The position numbers were made by a program, and so were the translations under genes. Shown piece after piece: positions 56,792 through 64,000 of a stretch of DNA of 64,000 nt; the first letter of the stretch is position 1, and each line of letters begins with the position of its first letter. Where the stretch lies: assembly GCA_963978545.1 (NCBI GenBank), contig CAXBTE010000023.1, positions 186,001 through 250,000 of the forward strand. The letters run 5' to 3'. Below the pieces are notes generated by a model. The model ran no database searches. It was not told where the DNA came from and saw nothing but the letters and a program-made list of their open reading frames with translations. The stretch comes from Linyphia triangularis (lineage: Eukaryota; Arthropoda; Arachnida; Araneae; Linyphiidae).

Positions 56792-57255
56792 TGTTGCACA
56801 AATTGTCTGTATATATTGTAAATAGTGACGTATTATTTTAAAATTCTATTGTAATTTATTTTTATCTTATTTTATTTATTAATAGCGATTATACAGGTTA
56901 GAAAAAGGTGGCAACACCTAAAGCAATCGAGAAGTTTCAAGATGTTTCTTCTCCGAGGAATTGGCTGGAAATTTCTCGATTGTGCTCTCGCGCCAAGTAT
57001 AAATAAGACTGTAGATCGGGAAAGTTTTCAGATTGACTTCGGACTTCGTTGAATGCTGATCGCTTTGTTTACCTATTGGGGTGAGCTTGTATAATCGCTG
57101 AATTCGAAGTTATTTTTGTTGAAGCTTGTGTTGAAGCTTGAGAGTAATTAAACTGTTGCCTGTGAATAAATTTTGTGAGTTTTCTGAAGAGAGAATAAAT
57201 ATTTTTATACCGTGAAAACTGTGCCATCATTGCCTCAGTGGAAAAATTCGTAACA
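56792..57255 (+). mobile_element. solo LTR (464 bp)
   Basis: It starts TGTTGCACAAATTGTCTG and ends TTCGTAACA, flanked by ATAA on both sides (56788-56791 and 57256-57259). Inside lie a TATA-type promoter (GTATAAATAAG, about 56997), a polyadenylation-like AATAAA cluster (about 57164 and 57195) and no coding frame. A TG...CA element with a 4-bp duplication is the expected product of recombination between LTRs of a Gypsy-type element. Orientation is inferred from the TATA and AATAAA order. Confidence 0.75.
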
Positions 57256-57299
57256 ATAATATAGAATGTGAGTAAAAGCTGATAAGTGTGACATAAGAC

Positions 57300-57740
57300 A
57301 ATATAAACGTGTGTAAAAGTGGTCTTTGGGTGAAAATAACAAAACTTGATAGAAAGCATTGACTACGAGTGTACCAGCCAAGTTTCAAAGTTCCAATTGG
57401 ATGGAATGACAGAAAGTAGGTTTATTATTAATCCCAAGTAATAACTCAAGAGTGTGTAAAAGCGGCCGTTTAGTGATAGTGACAGTCCCCGAAATTTGAT
57501 AATATGCAATCTTTTGGACAACGAATCTATCTGTCAAATTTCAGTTCGATTGGATGGCGGCAAATTGGTTTATTAGTATTCCGAAGATAGAAGCATGTGT
57601 AAAAGTGACCTTTTAGTGACAGTAACAGCCCCCCCCCCCCCAAATGTAATAAAATGGATTGTCATCAACATCGAATCTATTTGTCAAAAAATGTCAGCCC
57701 GATTCGATTAATACGGCAAGTGGGTTAATTAGGCTTTTGC
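57300..57740. repeat. three degenerate ~145-bp direct repeats
   Basis: Blocks GTGTAAAAGTGGTCTTTGGG, GTGTAAAAGCGGCCGTTTAG and GTGTAAAAGTGACCTTTTAG are each followed by a GACAG/AACAGCCCC-type tract, a GATTGTCATC-like tract and AATCTATCTGTCAAATTTCA-like text. A more distant unit precedes the solo LTR at about 56585-56690, so the LTR seems to have landed inside this array. Confidence 0.6.
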
Positions 57741-57744
57741 TTAT

Positions 57745-58740
57745 TTGCACACACAAACAAACCAAATTGAAATGATTTGAAAATGACATGTAACAACTGG
57801 TTTCTTGCTAGTTACCATATTAGAAAAATCAATGAATAGGATGATTACATTTTAAAGATTTGGAGGGGAAGGCATAACATAAATGAAGGTCCTTCCATAA
57901 ACTTCTAAATCCAGATTCGGGTCATATTTTTAAATTTGAAATATTGAACTGTTTAAGTTTTTTTTTTTTTATACGTCATTGTACTTTGGGGGATTTTTAA
58001 GCAAATTTAGTGAATGTTGCACTTGTTTAAATAAATTACCTAGTAGATGGTTATCGTCATAAAAAATGTAAATTTCTGAACATATTCGATTCTACCTGAA
58101 TAATTAGGATGGGAAAGATCAATATGTTCTAAGATATTCCAGAATTCTTTGAATTTCGACGTTTTCATTAAAAAAAGTGTGGATACAGTCCTACCATATT
58201 CACCCAACACTAATTCCCCCTTTCCCTTCTTCCTTCATTTTCCCATTCTAATAATTTTCCACAACGTAGGAGTGTTTAAAATTAACTCAGACATAACAAA
58301 ATCCTTGATTGTTCTTAGGTTGCAAATTTTAAAGACAACCATAATTTCATCTGATTTTGATAATGCTCTCACATTGGTTCTCTTTGCATCAAGACATGTT
58401 ATTACGAAAATCATAGAGCTGCCTTCTAGAGTTGAAATTATCAACGAGAACTTGATTCGATGAAGAGCACTAATATGGTCTTCATAGGCTTCTCAATACA
58501 GGAGTGTAGCGTAGCAGCAAAAATAGGAACTTTTATAAAACGAGGTTAGTTGGGCCTTACGAATTTATGTTCTCTGAATTGGTGAATAAACTTTTTTCGC
58601 ACATTCACTCGCTTTTATGATTGAATTTTCAACTGAAATATATGTAGACAATAAGTACCCAATAAAAACCTCACTGCAAAACGACTCCACAAATGATTTT
58701 CTTCTCCTAATTAAAATTCATTTTCCATAGGCCTGAATAA
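57745..58740. other. AT-rich spacer, no feature recognised
   Basis: Overlapping frames on both strands at 58149-58463 lack recognisable motifs. Confidence 0.4.
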
Positions 58741-58744
58741 TTAG

Positions 58745-59965
58745 TTATCATTACGTTTATTCGACTTGGTCATGACGCGTCATAGCACCAACACAACAAA
58801 TAAGTACTCCAGAACAAGTAATGGCCAAGTGTCACAAACATTTTTGTAATTGGATATTTAGGACTATGAAGGTTGAATTTTAATAAGGAGAAGACAATAT
58901 CTTGTTTAAAATTTCACTAATTTTCATTGCCAGTAATTTACTCCAACTTTAATCTTGGCCGTACTTTAGACTTCAGTACTTTTCATGGTCAAAGCTATTG
59001 CATGAAGAACTTGGCGCCTTTTTGCAGAGATGTTTTTGTTGGGATTTTATTTCTTTTCTACAGTAATTTAAATTTATTACTTATTTGTACTGCGATCGCT
59101 GGTGTAATGCTTTATGTTCATAATTTTAAAATTTGTAAAAAAAAAAAAAACTGAATGGGGTTGAAAGGGGTAAGTAAACATCTTTTTTTTTTTTTGTTAC
59201 TTACGTATTTTAACGCCAACCGCTAATTAACTATATGTTGGTGGTTGGAATTGAGAACTATAGGACTAGACGACTACTTTATTATTTTAAACTAAATTCT
59301 TATTTGGTTTTAAGATAGTTTTTTTTTTAAATAAAACTTTCTCAACAACGTCCAATTATTGGAGAATTTGGGGTTTACTAAAAAAGTTCAATTTACCGGA
59401 CCACAGTTAATGAAATATCTAGACATTTAATTGGAATGATAAGAATATAAGATTATTTTCAATAAATAGTTTATTCAGGTTAGCGAAAAATGTTGGCAAA
59501 TTAAAAAAAAATCCAACAATTTGCGATCATTTCGTAGTCGATAAAACGTCGCCAATGATCGATGGTATAAGTACGCTTTTTTGTTTATTTTTTAGGGACT
59601 TAGCGGTGTTTGGTTAGTTTCTCCTAAGTACATATATGCTAATAGCTGCTTGTATTATAATTTTTATAATTCTAGTACCAATAGAAATATTTTATAATTA
59701 AAATTCTTATTTATTTTTACATTTCCCCTTACAAGGGATTCGTAGGGTAAAATTTCAATAGTGTAAAAATATTAAACCTTACAAGCATACCAAATTTCTT
59801 TGTTTTAACTCTACTAGAAGTACTTTAGAATATTAATAATCAGAGAGTGAATCTCTAAATAGACCGTTTTCGAATTTTGATTTTCTTGACATCCAATATA
59901 ATTGGAGATTTGAAACTTTGTATGCTTACTACTATGGCTAACAGCTACCCGTAACAAAGCTTCAA
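58745..59965 (-). repeat. dispersed ~1.1-kb repeat, copy 2
   Basis: Inverted relative to 49528-50645. It shares the same ordered blocks from GTTACGGGTAGCTGTTAGCC at 59955 down to GGTCATGACGCGTC at about 58770. It contains an extra stretch around 59160-59330 that begins with a TTACTTACGTATTTTAACGC motif like the MITE ends at 3039 and 5298, possibly an insertion. Confidence 0.6.
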
Positions 59966-60045
59966 GGTACACTATAACGCTTAGATACAAGAGGGTCAAA
60001 ATGGGGACGAATTCCTTCTAGTAAAAGATGTCTAGCAGTGAATTT

Positions 60046-60214
60046 GCCGACCAAACGGTATAGTGGTTAGCGTGCTAGCTTCTAGACGGTTGCGGGTTCG
60101 AGTCCCGTGTTTGGCATGGGTATTTGAAAATGTATGTTGGCTTGTCTAATGACGAATGTTTCGGCGCATTATAGCCCTCGTGTTGCTGACGGCGCCAGAT
60201 AACAACCAACCAAC
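60046..60214 (+). mobile_element. tRNA-derived SINE, copy 5
   Basis: This copy has a short deletion before the B box (TCTAGACGGTTGCGGGTTCG) and near the tail, but a perfect 13-bp target duplication TAGCAGTGAATTT (60033-60045 and 60215-60227), so it inserted recently. It ends CAACCAACCAAC. Confidence 0.92.
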
Positions 60215-60227
60215 TAGCAGTGAATTT

Positions 60228-61048
60228 GGTGGTTGCCGTGCATCTAGACTGTAATAAAACAATCATACGCTGAATCATTTTATACAAATTGAGTGTTATG
60301 TTTAAAAATAAATCTGAAATATAATTATTTTCATAAGACAAGAAAGTTGTATTTTGGTCTTTTATATTTATATCTAATGGAGGCTTCTACGCAATTCCTC
60401 TTTCTGTGGCGCATCCGCAGTTTAGCAATATTTCGAGTCTGGGAACTCCTCCTGTTAAGGCTGACGACACATGATAATTAAAACTAAGAACTTTTTAATA
60501 TTCAAGAAAAACTGTCGCCAAGTTGGGGACGAACATGGTGACGTATTATCAAACTTGGATACTCTTCCGTTAACCGGGTATCCGATAAAACCCACCAAAT
60601 TACAGCGATAACAAATCCAAACTAACAACCTTCAAATCCTTCGTTTATTAAATGTGTAAACAATTAGGCTTTGGCGTTACATTTCCAAGTTAATTAAACT
60701 TATAAATATTTATGCTTGACGAAAGCTTCGCTAACTGGAAGTCGGACAATGGAGGTGTACCCAAACTTGTAATCAAATATCCAAGTTCTACCAATACTTT
60801 GATCTGCAGACAAAATGCAAAAATTCTCACTGAGGAAATATGGCAGCAATCTTTCTGTTGATTTATAAAACACTTCCGGGGGGATTTTATTTCATTCTAC
60901 TAACCTTAACGAGATATTCTAAGTAAAATTTTTATTACTTCTGGCTGAATTTTGGTATAGGAATTCGTCTCGATAAGATTTTTCAATTAAAACACGTATG
61001 AATCTGCAAAATTTGAAGTTTAATTGAGGAAATGTTGATAGTTATATT
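60228..61048. other. AT-rich spacer with a MITE end relic
   Basis: GGATACTCTTCCGTTAACCG at 60557 resembles the ends of the 370-bp MITE at 6668-7037. No partner end was identified. Nothing else recognised. Confidence 0.4.
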
Positions 61049-61101
61049 ATGAGAACATTATACAAATGTAGACATTCAAAACATTTGTATAATGTTCTCA
61101 T
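61049..61101. repeat. perfect 20-bp hairpin
   Basis: ATGAGAACATTATACAAATG (61049-61068) is repeated as its exact reverse complement at 61082-61101 with a 13-nt loop. It lies just outside the presumed Bel/Pao 3' LTR. Confidence 0.9.
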
Positions 61102-61141
61102 TACGGTTCTGTAGTTTAGAAATACTGTAGCTCATATTAGT

Positions 61142-61408
61142 TGTAGGATCTCACTTGGATCCTTTTTCAGGTTCAAATTATGGAAGGTAACAAACGCCAG
61201 CACACTTAAGAAACGAGAGCAAAATCCTTCACCGTCTTTCTTTAATTACAAAAAGTTTAGAACTAGAACAAGAACATATATAAAATAACCGTTTTTACAT
61301 TCTAAAAAAAAGATTATCGTCTGCACTTTTTCAGTTCGTAACAGAATTCAGAACAAGCCGAATAGTACAAAAGTCAATTCTTATAAGCAACTCCATGATG
61401 ACGTAACA
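61142..61408 (-). mobile_element. presumed Bel/Pao 3' LTR
   Basis: Downstream of the pol stop (minus strand) a purine tract AAAAAAGGTGGGAG is followed by TATGTTACGTCATC. An LTR starting TGTTACG at 61408 and ending CTACA at 61142 would be 267 bp. The start is supported by the polypurine tract; the end is a guess because the 5' LTR is outside the window. Confidence 0.45.
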
Positions 61409-61438
61409 TACTCCCACCTTTTTTGAGTATTTATTTAC

Positions 61439-64000
61439 TCAAAAAAACAAAGTCACATTGAGCAAGTCCAGTCTCTTCGGTGGTTTCACCTTTCTCCCAT
61501 ATCTTGAAATCCCGTGGATATCGTCAGCCGAAGCATCAGGAATTGACTCGGCATTCACAGGACCTTGAACTGGATCATCAGTAACGTCTGGTACATCAGA
61601 AGGGGTAGTGACCGCCACAGGAATATCTTCAGACTGTACCTCTAAGGGAAATACTCGTTGGATAGGACGAATTATTATTGAGTTACCACATTTGAGTCGT
61701 AAAGAACGAATTTTCCCATCTCTACCTGGGATCAATTCCAATACCTTGGCTAGAGGCCAATATAAACGCTTCTTGTTAGGATTCTCAATGAGCACAACTT
61801 CTCCAACAGTAAAGAAACGAGATGATGGTTTTTGAATTTTTTCTACTAACAAACCTAAATACTCTTTTCGGAACCTGCTCCTTAAATCCTTAAGAAGTTT
61901 AGACCGAAACTTCACTCGTTTTTGAAACTTGGCAAAATCACTTAAATCTAAGTCAGTGACATCAAGAGAAGAATTACTCATCAAAAACATTGCTGGCGTA
62001 ATTGCCACAAGATCCTCGGAATCCTCTGAAATGTAAGTTAATGGGCGAGAGTTTATGATAGACTCACAGTCACATAAAACAGTTAGAAGCTCTTCATACG
62101 ACAAAATCGCGTTTCCTAAAGTACGCTTTAAGAGATCTTTAACCACTCTTATAAGTCTCTCCCACCATCCCCCCCACCATGCAGCGGTGGGTGGGATGAA
62201 CTTCCACTTTATTTGTTGAATTTCTGTCTCCCGCTCTATACTCTCCCAATCAAGATTTTTGAATTCAGCTACAGCACCCCTAAAGTTAGTACCATTGTCT
62301 GAATACACTATCTTAGGTCTTCCTCTGCGTGCGATAAAGCGTCGAAATGAAAGCAGAAAGTTCTCTGTTGACAACGAAGTTATGAGCTCCAAGTGCACTG
62401 CTCTGAAGACTGCACAGGTATAGAGAACAATCCAGACTTTTTCACCATTCTGGAGGAAGAGAGGGCCGGCCAGATCAACACCTAACACCTCGAAAACATT
62501 AGTATCCCTAACTCGGTCAGGAGGCAGAGCTACTGGTTCAGTAACAGCTGGTTTTGCACTGTACCTTCGACACCTCACACACTTCCTAACGATATTTCGG
62601 ACAGTTTTTCTAGCTTTTAGAATCCAATATTTCTCTCTGATAATTGAGAGAAGTATTTGAGTACCAGCATGACAATTTGTATGGTGTAAGTATTGGATCA
62701 ACCTCACAGTCAAGGTACAGTTTTCTGGAAGGAGGATAGGTGACAAAAAACAATGGTCATCTTTACGCTCAGTTATTCTGGTCTTAACACGTAGCAATCC
62801 CTCATCATCCTTAAATACGTTAATTATTGGTACACAATTTGGATCAGGGAAGAATTTTGATTGTTCCGAGCGAATAAGAACCTTTTCGGCTCTTTCAATT
62901 TCAGTACACGAGAGTTTTCCCGTCGCTCTATTTTCAGGAGTTTTACGACAGTTATCAAGAAATCTCTTGATCCATGCAGTCAACCTGATAATAGAGTGGT
63001 AATTCGAAAACTTATTTGAATACCATTCCTCATTGTTTACATTAATGTGACACAATTTAACTTTCCTCCTTTCAGAATCGACCTCTTTCACTGCACAATT
63101 GATCTCAGTTGTAAGCCAATTTTTAGAATCCTCAATTAGCCATGCTGGGCCTTCACACCATTTTGAATCCAACAGATATCTGGGTGAATAGCCACGAGAA
63201 AGAACATCTGCTGGATTCAAGTGACCTGGAACGTGTCTCCAGTTTTCAGAAGGAGTAATTTCTCCTATTTCTCTTACTCTATTTGCCACAAAAATTGACC
63301 ATTCCCCATAATGTTTTATCCAGTATAAAGCTACCATAGAATCCGTCCAAAAGGTAGTGGTCAAATCAGGCAGGTCCAATGCCTTCTGAATGGATTTGGC
63401 CAATCTGGCACCCACGCAACAAGCCAAGAGTTCTAACCTAGGTATTGATACAGTTTTGGATGGAGCAACCCTAGCCTTTGCTCTAATTAGATGTAATTTA
63501 ATTCCGAAAGGTGTTTTTGATCTTAAGAAAACGCAAGCCGCGAAAGCAGTTTTGGAAGCATCTACGAAAACGTGCATGTCTGATGAGGAATTAGCCTCAC
63601 AATATCTGGGGATTTCTAAGCCCTCTAACAAGGAAATATCAGTGAACCATTTATTAAATTTGTTATATAAATCTGGAGGTAAGGGATCATCCCATGATAA
63701 TTTTAGTTTCCATGTTTCTTGCAACCAAACTTTAGGCTGCAATGTAGCTGCTGTTAATATGCCAATAGGATCAAAGATTCTCTGAATGGCAGATAACATC
63801 GACCGTTTAGTCAATTGTTCAGTTTTTCCTAACTGTTCCTTATCGATGAAACACCTAAGAGTATCCCTGTCTAAATTCCATACAACTCCTAATACATTTG
63901 TATCACCTTCAGATTTAGTTACGCCCTCCCCTTTAACATTGCTTTCCCATGCTCTGAGGTTAAAACACCCCATTTTCATAATTTCCTCAGACTTGGAAAT
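61439..64000 (-). CDS. Bel/Pao retrotransposon Pol, C-terminal part (RT end, RNase H, integrase)
   Basis: The frame is open to the window edge (reading ISKSEEIMKMGCFNLRAW at the end, the Pao-type RT thumb motif) and runs 846 codons from Met 63979 without a stop. Counting from that Met: RNase H with D140 (HVFVDAS), E183 (RLELL), D213 (WTDS) and D258 (HLNPADV). Integrase zinc module H433, H437, C467, C470. Integrase core D502 (GVDLAGP), D561 (YSDNGTNF) and E607 (WWERLIRVV). C-terminal DUF5641-type domain at ~726-780 (GEVVLI, RLYWPLAKVLEL). All catalytic residues are present and no frameshift is seen, so the copy may be recently active. Gag, protease and most of RT lie beyond the window. It would copy the element RNA and insert the cDNA in the nucleus. 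Confidence 0.93.
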   Translation of the reverse strand: MSKSEEIMKMGCFNLRAWESNVKGEGVTKSEGDTNVLGVVWNLDRDTLRCFIDKEQLGKTEQLTKRSMLSAIQRIFDPIGILTAATLQPKVWLQETWKLKLSWDDPLPPDLYNKFNKWFTDISLLEGLEIPRYCEANSSSDMHVFVDASKTAFAACVFLRSKTPFGIKLHLIRAKARVAPSKTVSIPRLELLACCVGARLAKSIQKALDLPDLTTTFWTDSMVALYWIKHYGEWSIFVANRVREIGEITPSENWRHVPGHLNPADVLSRGYSPRYLLDSKWCEGPAWLIEDSKNWLTTEINCAVKEVDSERRKVKLCHINVNNEEWYSNKFSNYHSIIRLTAWIKRFLDNCRKTPENRATGKLSCTEIERAEKVLIRSEQSKFFPDPNCVPIINVFKDDEGLLRVKTRITERKDDHCFLSPILLPENCTLTVRLIQYLHHTNCHAGTQILLSIIREKYWILKARKTVRNIVRKCVRCRRYSAKPAVTEPVALPPDRVRDTNVFEVLGVDLAGPLFLQNGEKVWIVLYTCAVFRAVHLELITSLSTENFLLSFRRFIARRGRPKIVYSDNGTNFRGAVAEFKNLDWESIERETEIQQIKWKFIPPTAAWWGGWWERLIRVVKDLLKRTLGNAILSYEELLTVLCDCESIINSRPLTYISEDSEDLVAITPAMFLMSNSSLDVTDLDLSDFAKFQKRVKFRSKLLKDLRSRFRKEYLGLLVEKIQKPSSRFFTVGEVVLIENPNKKRLYWPLAKVLELIPGRDGKIRSLRLKCGNSIIIRPIQRVFPLEVQSEDIPVAVTTPSDVPDVTDDPVQGPVNAESIPDASADDIHGISRYGRKVKPPKRLDLLNVTLFF

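Noticed and set aside
58149..58463. Overlapping 104- and 69-codon frames on opposite strands
   Set aside because: No motif, no homologous copy in the window, no promoter or splice signal; kept as spacer.
55091..60214. SINE heads considered as tRNA genes
   Set aside because: They are followed by a shared non-tRNA body and tail and flanked by target duplications, and their cloverleaf is incomplete.
63390..63785. 131-codon plus-strand frame
   Set aside because: It is antisense to the Bel/Pao RNase H region.

Overview
The window looks like nuclear DNA of an animal, most likely an arthropod. It is very AT-rich, has almost no long open reading frames, has spliced genes with GT-AG introns, and is packed with eukaryotic mobile elements (Bel/Pao and Ty3/Gypsy retrotransposons, an RNase H-bearing non-LTR element, a tRNA-derived SINE, Helitrons, hAT, mariner-like and piggyBac-like elements and their short non-autonomous derivatives). 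I cannot name the species. Nothing bacterial is present: no operons, rRNA, CRISPR array or intact tRNA gene.

Layout. 1-9.2 kb: mostly unassigned AT-rich DNA with three or four palindromic MITEs (3039-3564, 3833-4492, 5298-5496, 6668-7037). 9.2-14.4 kb: a nested cluster. Several copies of a ~740-bp Helitron-like repeat lie head-to-tail and head-to-head; one is split by a 5'-truncated non-LTR element (12-bp target duplication) and by a 1.6-kb hAT element (8-bp target duplication). 14.9-15.1 kb: a small acidic-protein gene whose decayed paralogue lies at 48.4-48.7 kb. 15.9-22.4 kb: two non-autonomous Helitrons; the second is filled by a ~148-bp tandem array with a 1,175-bp higher-order duplication. 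23.9-27.0 kb: two exons of a decayed animal haem peroxidase gene on the minus strand, with a copy of the same MITE 14 and 25 nt inside each 5' splice site. 28.7-30.9 kb: the best candidate for an intact host gene, a TATA-driven two-exon gene for a 222-residue acidic protein with a five-cysteine N-terminus.

36.6-40.3 kb: a 3.75-kb non-autonomous hAT-like element (8-bp target duplication) carrying an almost fully palindromic mariner-like MITE and a 5'-truncated SINE. 42.1-45.3 kb: Helitron-like repeat fragments abutting a Ty3/Gypsy remnant that keeps Gag, zinc knuckle, protease and integrase but lacks reverse transcriptase/RNase H. 47.5-48.7 kb: decayed, duplicated coding-like sequence. 52.3-54.3 kb: two foldback structures; the larger (1.39 kb) has 360-bp arms that each contain a tRNA-like pol III promoter with T-run terminator, and a core with a piggyBac-like C-terminal cysteine cluster. 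54.4-60.2 kb: five tRNA-derived SINE copies with target duplications, and a 464-bp solo LTR. 61.1-64.0 kb: the 3' part of a Bel/Pao element with an uninterrupted 846-codon reading frame running off the window edge.

The few host genes here sit in a repeat landscape. The structurally strongest calls are the target-site duplications, read directly from the sequence. Family names rest on protein motifs and terminal signatures recalled from general knowledge and were not searched against any database.
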